Positions 27,096 through 36,021 of a DNA stretch of 47,996 nt are shown here, piece by piece. The position numbers and the translations under genes were made by a program. Under the pieces are notes generated by a model. That model was not told the DNA's origin, did no database searches, and saw only the letters and a list, made by a program, of their open reading frames with translations. The DNA lies in the NCBI RefSeq assembly GCF_024509555.1, contig NZ_JAMWEL010000018.1, positions 1-47,996 of the forward strand. The letters are read 5' to 3'. This stretch comes from Streptococcus suis. GTDB taxonomy: Bacteria; Bacillota; Bacilli; Lactobacillales; Streptococcaceae. Position 1 is the stretch's first letter. The number at the start of each line of letters is the position of its first letter.

Positions 27096-27235
27096 GCTAT
27101 TTTCCCATTTATAGAAAACTTTGCTTTATCAAACTATTCAGCCTCCCATTCCCCAGACCCGAACAGACTTCTAGCCTTACTTCATACCAGCTAGATCATG
27201 GTTCTAGTTCTCACTAGTTATTTGGGGCAGACATA
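27096..27235. other. Gap between the exporter promoter and tRNA-Thr
   Basis: About 140 bases with no gene. A small dyad CTAGA/TCTAG lies near 27190-27206. Nothing else recognisable. Confidence 0.4.
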
Positions 27236-27264
27236 ACAAAAACCCTTGTCTATCAAGGGTTTTC
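27236..27264 (-). terminator. Terminator of the tRNA gene
   Basis: AAAACCCTTG pairs with CAAGGGTTTT around a 5-base loop, with a T-run on the minus strand, 13 bases after the tRNA. Confidence 0.9.
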
Positions 27265-27276
27265 GACGTTAATTTA

Positions 27277-27349
27277 TGCTAGTTGCCGGGATTGAACCGG
27301 CGACCTCATCCTTACCATGGATGCGCTCTACCGACTGAGCTAAACCAGC
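27277..27349 (-). tRNA. tRNA-Thr (GGU)
   Basis: A 73-base cloverleaf: acceptor stem GCTGGTT with AACTAGC, D arm GCTC/GAGC, anticodon stem CATCC/GGATG with loop ATGGTAA (anticodon GGT, reading ACC and ACU), T arm GCCGG/CCGGC with TTCAATC loop, and discriminator A. CCA is not encoded, as for many streptococcal tRNAs. A strong promoter and a terminator make it a single-gene unit. Confidence 0.97.
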
Positions 27350-27360
27350 ATTACTATACT

Positions 27361-27388
27361 AGTTTATCATATATTTGATATTTGTCAA
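27361..27388 (-). promoter_or_regulatory. tRNA-Thr promoter
   Basis: TTGACA (27383-27388), 16-base spacer, TAAACT (27361-27366), about 12 bases upstream of the tRNA. Confidence 0.75.
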
Positions 27389-27497
27389 TACTTATTTGAA
27401 AATATTTAAAAGTCTTCAGCCAATCTATCAGATGCACCACGTATTTTTCAATCACAGATTTGCTCAGTTTAGCAAAACAAGTTTTTCCTAGAATTTT

Positions 27498-27526
27498 CTG
27501 ACATTTTTAAACTTTTGTGCTATACT
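27498..27526 (+). promoter_or_regulatory. feoAB promoter
   Basis: CTGACA (27498-27503), 17-base spacer, TATACT (27521-27526) with extended TG. No clear Fur or MtsR box was recognised. Confidence 0.65.
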
Positions 27527-27555
27527 ATTGTTATATATTTCACAAAGGATTGATT

Positions 27556-28026
27556 ATGCAACTTGAAACACTAAAAATTGGGTATAGTTACACCATTTCC
27601 AAATGTTTGGCTCAAGAGGATATTCGACGACATCTAGCCCATCTGGGTTTGAAAGAGGGACAAGAAATCCGCTTGATTTCAAAGACTAAGACCAATGCTA
27701 TTATTCAGATTAAGGCCAGTCGTTTGGCACTGGACCAGGCAGTCATTGAAAGTTTAGTCCTTGAGGAAATTTCAGATAAGCAAGAGCCACTCTCCCTCGA
27801 TCAATTACCGATTGGAAGCTCTGCCAAGGTTCTAGAAATCTGCGCAACTGGTGCCCTTCGCCGTCGCTTGATGGACATGGGTCTTACCAAGAACACGCAG
27901 CTATTTCTCAAAAAAGTTGCCCCCCTCGGTGACCCTATCGAAATCACCTTACGTGGCTACGAGCTGACCCTACGTAAATCCGAGGCACAGATGGTGCAGG
28001 TCCGTCTGACGGAGGAAGTAAAATGA
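27556..28026 (+). CDS. feoA: Ferrous iron transport protein FeoA, two-domain form
   Basis: A 156-residue cytoplasmic partner of FeoB. It holds two FeoA (SH3-like) domains in tandem: residues 1-75, and 80-156 with the more typical LRRRLMDMGLTKNTQLFLKK. Most FeoA proteins have one domain of about 75 residues; double forms occur in Firmicutes. The start follows AAAGGA; an earlier in-frame ATG has no ribosome site. The stop overlaps the feoB start by four bases. Confidence 0.9.
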   Translation: MQLETLKIGYSYTISKCLAQEDIRRHLAHLGLKEGQEIRLISKTKTNAIIQIKASRLALDQAVIESLVLEEISDKQEPLSLDQLPIGSSAKVLEICATGALRRRLMDMGLTKNTQLFLKKVAPLGDPIEITLRGYELTLRKSEAQMVQVRLTEEVK

Positions 28027-30167
28027 TAAGCCAAATCGCCCTTGTAGGTAATCCCAACAGTGGAAAAACAACCCTTTTTAACCTCTTGACAGGTACCAAC
28101 CAGCGTGTCGGAAACTGGCCAGGAGTGACGGTTGAGAAAAAATCAGGTCTGATAAAACATCGCAAACATCTAGTTCTACAGGATTTACCAGGAATCTATT
28201 CCCTTTCACCCTACACAACTGAGGAAGCTGTTGCCAGAGATTATCTGATGACTGGCCAGCCTGCTGCTATTCTCAATGTCGTTGATGCGACAAATTTGGA
28301 ACGCAACCTCTATCTAACCCTGCAATTATTAGAAATGGGTCTTCCTACTGTTATCGCCCTCAATATGACAGATGCTTTGAAGAGTCAGGGAAAAACGGTT
28401 AACAGTGACCAACTCGCCTATCAACTAGGAGTTCCAGTTCAGCCAATCAGTGCCTTAAAGAAACTAGGCATTCCCCAACTCCTTCACGAAGTTGAAAAAT
28501 GTAGCCATCAGCACATCGAACCAATCTTTCCTCAGTATGACAAGCAATTTGAAGCTGCTTTGTCACAAGTATTTGACCTCTTGCCCGACTCCATCCCAGA
28601 CCATCAAAAACGCTTCTATGCGATTAAGTTACTGGAGCAAGATCCGATTATCTTGGAGCAATGTCCTTTAAATCAACAATCCCTACTCGATTTACAGGAA
28701 ATTATTACGATTTTGGAAAAAATATACGCAGACGATATGGAAGCCATCATCGTCAATCAACGCTACCAGCTGATTGAGAATATCGCTGAGCTAGTCACCA
28801 AAGAGAGCAATACCAGCTTTAACCTATCTGACAAAATCGACCAAGTTGTCACCAACCGCTTTCTTGCCCTACCTATCTTTGCGATTGTCATGTGGCTGAC
28901 CTACTTCCTCTCTATCCAAACTGTCGGAACCATGGGAACAGACTGGGTCAATGATGTCTTATTCGGTGAACTAGTTCCAAACTATATCCAACATTATCTG
29001 AATGTTTTTGACATTGCTGATTGGCTTCAATCTCTGGTGCTCGATGGAATTGTGGCCGGCTGTGGAGCCATACTCGGCTTTGTTCCACAAATTTTTGTTC
29101 TCTTTTTCTGTCTTGGAATTTTAGAAGACATTGGCTACATGAGCCGCATTGCCTTTGTCATGGATAGGATTTTTAGACGCTTTGGCTTATCTGGAAAATC
29201 GTTCATTCCCATGCTGATTTCCACTGGCTGTGGTGTTCCAGGAGTCATGGCCAGCAGGACCATTGAAAATGAACAAGATCGAAAAATCACCATCATGACA
29301 GCTACTTTTATGCCCTGCTCTGCCAAACTTCCCATCATTTCTTTAGTTGCCGGAGCCTTCTTCCCAGACAATCCCTGGATTGCCCCAAGTGCCTATTTTG
29401 TCGGCATGGGAGCCATTGTTCTATCTGGTATGGCCCTTAAAAAGACCAAGCAGCTGGGCGGAGTAGCTAGTCCCTTTATCATGGAATTACCCTCCTATCA
29501 TCTACCAGAAATTAAAACTGTCGGCCGCTATGCTTTCGACAAGGCTCTGAGCTTTATTAAGCGGGCTGGAACCATCATTTTCGTAACCAATATCGTCATA
29601 TGGCTTGCTAGTTCCTACAACTGGGGTTTGCAGATGGTTGAAACAGAGGAGAGCATTCTGGCTTCTATTGGACGCAGTTTCTCCCTCTTCTTCCAACCGC
29701 TTGGATTTGGCAATTGGCGGGCAACTGTTGCGGCCATCACAGGACTACTAGCCAAGGAAACCGTCATTGCCACCTTTGGTATTCTCTACCGATTAGGAGA
29801 GACTACTGAAGAAAATCCTGAACTCTGGGGACTGCTACAGCAAGATTACACTGCCTTGTCAGCCTATTCCTTCTTGGTCTTCAACCTCCTCTGTGCCCCC
29901 TGCTTCGCAGCAATCGGTGCTATTCATCGTGAAATGGGAGAGGCCAAATGGACCTGGATTGCTATCGGATTCCAGACGGGACTGGCCTATGCAACCAGCC
30001 TAATTATCTACCAGTTGGGGCTCGTACTAATTGATGGACAAACTCCAACAGCTTGGACTTTTATCGCTCTTATCTTGCTACTAGCAGCCATCTATAGCTT
30101 GCTGAAAAAACCTGCCACTCGGTTACCCATTGTTACCCTAAAAAAACTTGAAAAGGGAGAATACTAA
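28023..30167 (+). CDS. feoB: Ferrous iron transporter FeoB
   Basis: A 714-residue Fe(II) importer. The N-terminal GTPase domain has GNPNSGKTT (7-15), the switch GNWPGVTVEKK, DLPGIYS and NMTD; the membrane domain has two Gate regions with Cys in the conserved positions (CGVPG, CAPCF). It brings ferrous iron across the membrane with FeoA. Full length. It overlaps feoA (ATGA) and the next small gene (TAATG), so all three are translated together. Confidence 0.96.
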   Translation: MISQIALVGNPNSGKTTLFNLLTGTNQRVGNWPGVTVEKKSGLIKHRKHLVLQDLPGIYSLSPYTTEEAVARDYLMTGQPAAILNVVDATNLERNLYLTLQLLEMGLPTVIALNMTDALKSQGKTVNSDQLAYQLGVPVQPISALKKLGIPQLLHEVEKCSHQHIEPIFPQYDKQFEAALSQVFDLLPDSIPDHQKRFYAIKLLEQDPIILEQCPLNQQSLLDLQEIITILEKIYADDMEAIIVNQRYQLIENIAELVTKESNTSFNLSDKIDQVVTNRFLALPIFAIVMWLTYFLSIQTVGTMGTDWVNDVLFGELVPNYIQHYLNVFDIADWLQSLVLDGIVAGCGAILGFVPQIFVLFFCLGILEDIGYMSRIAFVMDRIFRRFGLSGKSFIPMLISTGCGVPGVMASRTIENEQDRKITIMTATFMPCSAKLPIISLVAGAFFPDNPWIAPSAYFVGMGAIVLSGMALKKTKQLGGVASPFIMELPSYHLPEIKTVGRYAFDKALSFIKRAGTIIFVTNIVIWLASSYNWGLQMVETEESILASIGRSFSLFFQPLGFGNWRATVAAITGLLAKETVIATFGILYRLGETTEENPELWGLLQQDYTALSAYSFLVFNLLCAPCFAAIGAIHREMGEAKWTWIAIGFQTGLAYATSLIIYQLGLVLIDGQTPTAWTFIALILLLAAIYSLLKKPATRLPIVTLKKLEKGEY

Positions 30168-30319
30168 TGCCAACACTTATCCTCTTTCTTATCATTGCAG
30201 TACTATTTATTCTAGCCGTTCGCAGCCTAGCAAAAGGAAAAAGTTCCTGTGGAGAATGTTCCTGTGATTGTGCCATTAAGCAAGAAATGGGCGATTCTTC
30301 ACACCACTCTCACTCATAG
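30167..30319 (+). CDS. FeoB-associated Cys-rich membrane peptide
   Basis: A 50-residue protein with one N-terminal membrane helix (about 3-20), then a Cys cluster CGECSCDC and a His-rich end SSHHSHS. Small Cys-rich proteins of this type are commonly encoded right after feoB and may handle Fe(II) or help the complex, but no function is established here. Its ATG overlaps the feoB stop (TAATG), with AAAAGGGAG before it. Followed by a terminator. Confidence 0.85.
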   Translation: MPTLILFLIIAVLFILAVRSLAKGKSSCGECSCDCAIKQEMGDSSHHSHS

Positions 30320-30327
30320 CCAAACGC

Positions 30328-30361
30328 AAAAGGTCCGTCACCAAATAAGTGCGGACCTTTT
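30328..30361. terminator. Bidirectional terminator between feo and ftsX
   Basis: AAAAGGTCCG (30328-30337) pairs with CGGACCTTTT (30352-30361). It serves feoAB on the plus strand and ftsX on the minus. Confidence 0.92.
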
Positions 30362-30368
30362 AATATCA

Positions 30369-31298
30369 TTAAATTTTCAAATAACGGTTCATGGAAATAA
30401 CTGAACCAAGCGAACCAATAAAAATACCAATCAAGAAAAGGGAACCAATCATGCCCGGAATGAAAATATCCATGCTGATCAAAGACAAATCTTGACTAGC
30501 AAGACTAGCATTTACTGAACTATATACCATCTGGTATAAGAAATAGATAAGAGTTGCTGGTAATACCGCACCGAGTAAACCAACCCAGGCACCTTCCCAA
30601 AGGAATGGACCACGGATATAGCTATTTTTTGCACCAACCAAACGCATTATCTGAATTTCACGACTTCGTGAAATGATGGTAATACGAATGGTATTTGAAA
30701 TCAAGAAAATAGCTGTAAATAAGAGCAAACCAGTAGCTGCAAGCCCCCAAGTACGAACTAGATTTGCAAGTTTGAATATCCGTTCCGTTTCAACCTCTCC
30801 ATCCCTTACCTCAGTTACACCATCTATTTTTTCGATTTCAGCAGCAACAGATTTAACATATTGTGGATCTGTGGTATCAATGATATAAGAATCATACAAG
30901 GGATTGGCATCTCCTTGGAAAAGATTCCATGTTTCTCCTAGGGTAGCTGTCAATTTTTGTAGTTGCTCATCCTTACTGGAGTAAGTCACCTGTTGAACAT
31001 TTGGTAGTGCTACTATTTGATTATAGACTTTTTTAAAGTCTGGATTAGCAACAGCCTCACCGGCTTCATTTGCAATCATCTCAGCCTGATCCGTGGAATT
31101 CGCTCTTAAATAGACGTTAATTCTCACATTATTTTCCAAATCCGTTGCTAACTTAGCGGTATTCAGAATTACGGAGCCAAAAAGTCCAACTAAGGATAGA
31201 GTGATGGTTACTGAAGAGATTGCCGCAATGGTCATCCAACCGTTTCGCTTTAAACTTTTCAGTGACTCTAATAAGTGTTTAAAAAATCGTCTAATCAT
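30369..31298 (-). CDS. ftsX: Cell division protein FtsX
   Basis: A 309-residue membrane protein with a first helix (about 25-47), a large outside domain (about 50-170) that binds PcsB-type peptidoglycan hydrolases in streptococci, and three further helices. With FtsE it activates septal wall hydrolysis. The start MIRRFFKHLLESLKSLKRNGW is the family type; it overlaps ftsE by 8 bases, with AAGGAG inside ftsE. Confidence 0.94.
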   Translation of the reverse strand: MIRRFFKHLLESLKSLKRNGWMTIAAISSVTITLSLVGLFGSVILNTAKLATDLENNVRINVYLRANSTDQAEMIANEAGEAVANPDFKKVYNQIVALPNVQQVTYSSKDEQLQKLTATLGETWNLFQGDANPLYDSYIIDTTDPQYVKSVAAEIEKIDGVTEVRDGEVETERIFKLANLVRTWGLAATGLLLFTAIFLISNTIRITIISRSREIQIMRLVGAKNSYIRGPFLWEGAWVGLLGAVLPATLIYFLYQMVYSSVNASLASQDLSLISMDIFIPGMIGSLFLIGIFIGSLGSVISMNRYLKI

Positions 31299-31983
31299 CG
31301 TATCCGTACTCTCCTTCCGCCTCATCTCGTACAACGCGACCATCTTCAATAGCGATAACACGGTGCCGAAGAGTATTCACAATCTGGCTGTTATGTGTCG
31401 CCATCAAAATAGTTGTTCCCTGCAGATTGATACGTTCCAAGAGGTTCATGATTTCCCAAGAGTTTTCAGGATCTAAGTTACCAGTCGGCTCATCGGCAAT
31501 CAATACTTTTGGATTATTGACAATCGCACGAGCAATAGCAATCCGCTGCTGCTCACCACCAGAAAGCTCATTAGGGAAGGAACGAATCTTGTGCTTCAGA
31601 CCAACCAAGTCCAAGACTTCCATAACACGTTTCTTGATATTCCGTGGTTTTTCACCAATAACTTCCATTGCATAAGCAATATTCTCAAAAACTGTCTTTT
31701 TAGGTAAGAGTTTATAATCTTGGAAGACCACTCCTACACTACGACGTAGAAGTGGAACATCCCTTTTCTTAATCTTAGCCAGGTCAAACTTCCCAACCGT
31801 CAAACTACCCTTATCAAGCTTTTCTTCACGGTATAAGAGTTTAATAAAAGTTGACTTACCAGCACCCGAAGGTCCTACGATATAGGCAAATTCGCCAGCC
31901 TCAACAGATATAGACACTCCTCTAAGAGCAGTTGTCCCGTTCCCGTATTTCTTGGAAACATCTTTCATTTCAATAATTTTCAT
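31291..31983 (-). CDS. ftsE: Cell division ATP-binding protein FtsE
   Basis: A 230-residue ABC ATPase with Walker A GPSGAGKST (about 38-46), signature LSGGEQQR, and Walker B LIADEPTG. It powers FtsX to switch on the cell wall hydrolase at division. Located 36 bases after prfB, the conserved streptococcal order prfB-ftsE-ftsX. Confidence 0.96.
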   Translation of the reverse strand: MKIIEMKDVSKKYGNGTTALRGVSISVEAGEFAYIVGPSGAGKSTFIKLLYREEKLDKGSLTVGKFDLAKIKKRDVPLLRRSVGVVFQDYKLLPKKTVFENIAYAMEVIGEKPRNIKKRVMEVLDLVGLKHKIRSFPNELSGGEQQRIAIARAIVNNPKVLIADEPTGNLDPENSWEIMNLLERINLQGTTILMATHNSQIVNTLRHRVIAIEDGRVVRDEAEGEYGYDD

Positions 31984-32019
31984 AAGATATTCTGTACTAG
32001 ACAGACCTTTCTTTAGATT

Positions 32020-33115
32020 TTAGCTAATTCTCCATTTTAGATAGGCATCGATAAATCCGTCCAAATCCCCATCCATGACCTTATCTACCTGAGCCACTTC
32101 ATGACCAGTACGATGATCCTTGACCATGGTGTAAGGTGTAAAGACATAGGAACGAATCTGGCTACCCCAAGTAATTTCTTTTTTATCTCCCTTGAGAGAG
32201 TCGACTTCTGCCGCCTTCTTCTCCTGCTCCAATTGATACAATTTAGCTTGCAAGAGTTTCATAGCCCTATCTCGGTTGCCATACTGGGTACGATCAACTG
32301 TCGATTGAGTCACAATACCTGTCGGAATATGGGTCAAACGCACACCAGTTGAGACCTTGTTGACGTTTTGTCCACCAGCACCACCTGAGCGGAAGGTATC
32401 CATTTTCACCTCATCATCTCTGATTTCAATTTCAATGGTATCATCCAACTCTGGCATAACTTCCACCGATGTAAAGGAAGTATGGCGACGTTTTGCTGAG
32501 TCAAATGGTGAGATACGCACCAAGCGATGAACACCCATTTCTGACTTGAGCAAACCATAAGCATTTGGACCTGTAAAGCTAAGGGTTACTGACTTAATAC
32601 CTGCTTCATCTCCAGCTTGGTAGTCCAAGGTTTCTACTGTAAAACCTTTGGCATTACCAAAACGCTGATACATCCGAAGCAACATTTCTCCCCAGTCCTG
32701 AGCCTCGGTACCACCGGAACCTGGATGGATTTCCAAGATGGCATTATTGTGGTCATAAGGTTCTGATAAGAGCAAGGTCATTTCATAGGCAGTCATGGAT
32801 TTGTCCAATTCTGCTAACTTTTCAACCAACTCATCCCGCACAGACTCATCTTCTGCTAGGAAATCCAAAAGAATTTCAGATTCATCATATAAATCCAACA
32901 TCTGATGGAAATTTCCGTAGGTATTTTTTAATTCATTCAACTCCTGAGAAGTCTTTTGTGCCGCCAAATTATCATTCCAGAAATCTGGCTCCGTCATCTT
33001 ATTCTCAAGAATGGCAATCTCTTCTTCCAGACCTTCTAAGTCAAAGAGACCCCCTAAAAGAAGTTAATTTTTTGCCAAGTTCTTCAATCTTTTGGCGAAT
33101 TTCTGCTGTATCCAT
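32020..33115 (-). CDS. prfB: Peptide chain release factor 2, with programmed +1 frameshift
   Basis: RF2 stops translation at UGA and UAA. The first frame starts with ATG at 33115 and runs 24 codons to an in-frame TGA (33041-33043). The slippery site CTT TGA C is preceded by AGGGGG three bases upstream, the classical RF2 autoregulatory signal. After a +1 shift the frame continues from GAC at 33042 for 340 codons, giving 364 residues, the usual length. The tripeptide SPF (UGA recognition) and the catalytic GGQ ([11 protein letters not shown]) are present. A simple ORF caller would annotate a truncated protein starting at 32997. Confidence 0.97.
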
Positions 33116-33150
33116 AAGTACCTCGTTCAAAATTTTATCTTTTCATTATA

Positions 33151-34287
33151 TCATAGTTGCCTAGATTTCACCAGTTCTAAGAAAGCAGCCTGCTCCGCAC
33201 GCACATCCTCATGATCAGAAGTCAGACTTGCGATAAAGTCTACCAGCTCCTGATTGGGTTGCTTAACCAGCTGGCTCAGAGCCCAAATCGCTGTCGCCAT
33301 GTGGATCGGATTTTGCTTCTTATCAATGATTTCAATCAGTTTGGGAATGGCAGAGCGGTCATTTGCATTGGCCAGTGCAATAATAGCATTGCGCTGGAGA
33401 ATATTTTTCCCCCGCCAAGAACCTGCAATCATGCCAAATTTTTCCTTGAATTGCCCATTGGATAAGTCCAGGAAGGGAATTAACTCCGGCTCAGCCAAAT
33501 CGGGATCCACTTCTACTACAGGGGGACTGGAAATTCCCTTGTTGTAAGGACAACAAATCTGGCAAATATCGCAACCGTAGATAACGGTCTTGATTTTCTT
33601 GCGAAATTCCAAGTCCATCATGCCCTTGTCCTGAGTTTGAAAGGACAGACATCGTCGCGCATCCATGGTCGAATCTCCAATCAGGCAGGAGGTCGGACAG
33701 GCCTCAACGCAGCGGTTGCAATCACCACAGTCATAATCAACTGGCTGATCTGGTTCGATTTCTAGATTGGTCACCAGTTCCCCTAAAAACATATAGGAGC
33801 CAAATTCCTTAGAGATAACCAATCCATTCTTCCCGATAAAGCCAATTCCTGCTCTTCTAGCAACGGCGGTATCCACCAAGGCTCCCGTGTCTACCATAGC
33901 CTTATACTCCAGACCATCCGTCAACTGCTCAATCCCACGGGCCAAACGTTCTAGCTTGTCCTGTACAACATAGTGGTAGTCTAAGCCCCAGGAATTCGGC
34001 GTTATTTTACCTCGTTTGAACTGAGTCTTTTGAGGTTTGACAGGCAAGTGTCGTGGATAGGCTACCGCTATAGAAATAATGGTTTTCGCTGATTCTAAAG
34101 ACAGCTTGGGACGAATCCGTTCTTCGATATTCTTATGTTCAAATCCAGACGAACGCCCCTCTTCCTGGCTAGCACGAAGTGATTTCTCCAAATAAGCAAA
34201 ATCATCTGCCGTTGTAAAACCTATTTTAGAAATCCCAATTTCCTGAGATAATCTAATAATCTCTTCTTTGATATTCATTATATTCAT
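33151..34287 (-). CDS. queG: Epoxyqueuosine reductase
   Basis: A 378-residue cobalamin-dependent iron-sulfur enzyme that performs the last step of queuosine synthesis in tRNA. Two 4Fe-4S clusters are visible: CGDCNRCVEACPTSC (about 185-199) and CDICQICCPYN (about 240-250). The C-terminal part carries a HEAT repeat region. Two starts three codons apart are possible, and neither has a clear ribosome site. Confidence 0.92.
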   Translation of the reverse strand: MNIMNIKEEIIRLSQEIGISKIGFTTADDFAYLEKSLRASQEEGRSSGFEHKNIEERIRPKLSLESAKTIISIAVAYPRHLPVKPQKTQFKRGKITPNSWGLDYHYVVQDKLERLARGIEQLTDGLEYKAMVDTGALVDTAVARRAGIGFIGKNGLVISKEFGSYMFLGELVTNLEIEPDQPVDYDCGDCNRCVEACPTSCLIGDSTMDARRCLSFQTQDKGMMDLEFRKKIKTVIYGCDICQICCPYNKGISSPPVVEVDPDLAEPELIPFLDLSNGQFKEKFGMIAGSWRGKNILQRNAIIALANANDRSAIPKLIEIIDKKQNPIHMATAIWALSQLVKQPNQELVDFIASLTSDHEDVRAEQAAFLELVKSRQL

Positions 34288-34318
34288 TTTAACAAAAAGT
34301 TCTTATCCTTGGCAAGAT

Positions 34319-34807
34319 TTACACAAAGAAATAAGTTATTAATATAATAACAATCGTTAGAATTAGGCAAAAGATATTCATGCGAGCGTAGGCTTTTTCA
34401 TGCCAAATACTTGTCAAGACATACATGATATTGATGCCGATTGCACCACCAAATCCATTTGCCAGTAAATCCGTAATATCTGCAACACCAAGCAAAAGAG
34501 TGTATTGGGCGACTTCAAAAACCAAGCTAATCAGCATGATGACAAATAGATTAACAATCCAGGAAGCCTTGCGAAACAAGATTTCCATATAAATGCCGAA
34601 GGGAATGAAACTAACAATATTAAACAGAATTTCTGGAAAATCCAAAACCCCACCATAAACTGCTGTTCCTGCCAGAGGAATGAGGTTTATGCTAGCAAAA
34701 CCATAGCGACCATATAAGATGCTCAAATCAAATTTAAAAACAATCATCCAAGCCAATAAAATAAGGTAAGTGCTAAATAAAAATACACTGATTTTTCTAG
34801 TCTGCAT
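34319..34807 (-). CDS. VanZ family membrane protein
   Basis: A 162-residue protein with about five hydrophobic segments and the VanZ-like pattern NLIPLAG, NIVSFIPFGIY and SLVFEVAQY. VanZ gives low-level teicoplanin resistance in enterococci, but most family members have unknown roles. The start at 34807 follows AAAGGAGG. It stands alone between queG and the TM2 gene, with no linked glycopeptide resistance genes. Confidence 0.85.
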   Translation of the reverse strand: MQTRKISVFLFSTYLILLAWMIVFKFDLSILYGRYGFASINLIPLAGTAVYGGVLDFPEILFNIVSFIPFGIYMEILFRKASWIVNLFVIMLISLVFEVAQYTLLLGVADITDLLANGFGGAIGINIMYVLTSIWHEKAYARMNIFCLILTIVIILITYFFV

Positions 34808-34917
34808 AAAAACCTCCTTTCCAGCATATTTTATCATTATATCATAAAAGCTAGCTTAAAAAATGTCACTTTTATGACAATGAACAGATCTTGTTACAAG
34901 TAGTTTACAAGAGATGA

Positions 34918-34942
34918 AGAAAAGAGGTTTTGAAAACCTCCT
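34918..34942. terminator. Terminator of the TM2 gene
   Basis: GAGGTTTT and AAAACCTC form a stem around one to two bases, followed by TTTTCTT on the minus strand. Confidence 0.75.
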
Positions 34943-34950
34943 TCCACATT

Positions 34951-35373
34951 CTATTTGGAAAATGTTCGATTACCATACTGAAAGGCTTTATATTGTTGAA
35001 TTTGAGCCATAAGCCGTTGATAGTTGGCCTCCTTACAAGCCTTCATAATCAAAAAACAGTCAATGAATTTCCAAATATATAAGCCCATAAACAAGAGAAT
35101 ACCAACGAGAATAAAAAGTGTCACAAAAGAAATACCAAAGGTAATCAACTTGGCCGAGCCCATCCGCTTGTCCCCAATATAAAATCGGTCAACACCAAAC
35201 TCACCAAAAAAGATGGCTAAGATAAGGGCAATCACTGGCTGGCGCATTTCCACCATCATCAGCGCATTCAAAGCTCCCTCATCCAAATCCTCTAGCTCTT
35301 TCTGAAGCAGAATTAACTTATCAGATGGTAAATAACTACTCTTACTAAACACATAATTTTGTAAATAATTCAT
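34951..35373 (-). CDS. TM2 domain-containing protein
   Basis: A 140-residue protein with a cytoplasmic N-terminus and a TM2 domain (about 48-115): two helices joined by a short turn with FFGEFGVDRFYIGDKRMG, matching the family's GxxGxxxFYxG-like pattern. The function is unknown. A GAGGGA ribosome site precedes the ATG and a terminator follows, so it is a single-gene unit. Confidence 0.85.
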   Translation of the reverse strand: MNYLQNYVFSKSSYLPSDKLILLQKELEDLDEGALNALMMVEMRQPVIALILAIFFGEFGVDRFYIGDKRMGSAKLITFGISFVTLFILVGILLFMGLYIWKFIDCFLIMKACKEANYQRLMAQIQQYKAFQYGNRTFSK

Positions 35374-35453
35374 ATAAATCCCTCACTCACAGAAATTATA
35401 GCAGTTTCTTATTCTTCAGGCAAGCCTATAGGGTAAAACAGCAGCAGAAACCG

Positions 35454-35481
35454 TTTACATTTTATATTTTTTTGCTATAAT
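35454..35481 (+). promoter_or_regulatory. Promoter of the small membrane protein gene at 35507
   Basis: TTTACA (35454-35459), 16-base spacer, TATAAT (35476-35481) with extended TG. Confidence 0.75.
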
Positions 35482-35506
35482 GAAACTAGATTACAAGGAG
35501 ATTCTT

Positions 35507-35896
35507 ATGAGAGTTATTATTCATTATCCAAAACCTATCAAGCAACTATCCTCCCAAAGACTTCCACTCCTGGTAGATGGAAAAATAGCTGGGACAGTTA
35601 CTCAAGGAAAAATTTTAAGCCTACCAATTACACAACCATCTGTTACACTAAGCGTTCGAGGGGATAAAAAGTCAGCCATTCAAGTTAAAGAGGGCGATAG
35701 GGTTCAAATAGTGGAAAACAGCAAATACTTCACTCTCTACTATTTCAGCTTGGCTATCATTCCCATTGTCTTACTGTTTGACTTACCAACACTTATCAAA
35801 ATAATTCTCTCCATATTAGCACTAGCCTTCACTTTGTTGGGACAAGCAATCTTCCCAAAATACCTTATCAGTACAGAAAAAAGCTCAGACCACTAA
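35507..35896 (+). CDS. Hypothetical membrane protein
   Basis: A 129-residue protein of unknown function. The first 75 residues are predicted to be a soluble beta-rich domain (VDGKIAGTVTQGKILSLPI and similar), followed by two hydrophobic helices (about 82-98 and 100-118). The start follows AAGGAG. Its terminator overlaps the last codons, with the stop in the loop. No recognisable family was found. Confidence 0.7.
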   Translation: MRVIIHYPKPIKQLSSQRLPLLVDGKIAGTVTQGKILSLPITQPSVTLSVRGDKKSAIQVKEGDRVQIVENSKYFTLYYFSLAIIPIVLLFDLPTLIKIILSILALAFTLLGQAIFPKYLISTEKSSDH

Positions 35897-35909
35897 ATCT
35901 GAGCTTTTT
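35875..35909 (+). terminator. Terminator overlapping the end of the gene at 35507
   Basis: AAAAAAGCTCAGA pairs with TCTGAGCTTTTT; the loop holds the TAA stop. The stem spans the last codons, an economical arrangement. Confidence 0.9.
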
Positions 35910-35915
35910 CAAATG

Positions 35916-36021
35916 ATATAGTCTTCAGTTTGCTTTTAGTACAAGGCAATGAGTCGCAGGCTGTACTGAAGTACGGCAAGGCGAGTTAACGAAGTAAAAA
36001 AGATAAACTGAATAACTATAT
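35916..36021. repeat. 106-bp MITE-like inverted-repeat element
   Basis: The ends are near-perfect inverted repeats: ATATAGT-TTCAGTTT at 35916-35930 and AAACTGAATAACTATAT at 36005-36021. An internal short hairpin GTACT/AGTAC lies in the middle. It fills the gap between a terminator and the stop of the cation ATPase and touches the stop codon. Its size and TA-rich ends resemble small IS630/Tc1-type MITEs such as the pneumococcal RUP (107 bp), but identity was not tested. Confidence 0.55.

Noticed and set aside
27096..27235. T-box or tRNA-like element near the tRNA
   Set aside because: No T-box sequence or specifier stem was found, only a short CTAGA/TCTAG dyad.
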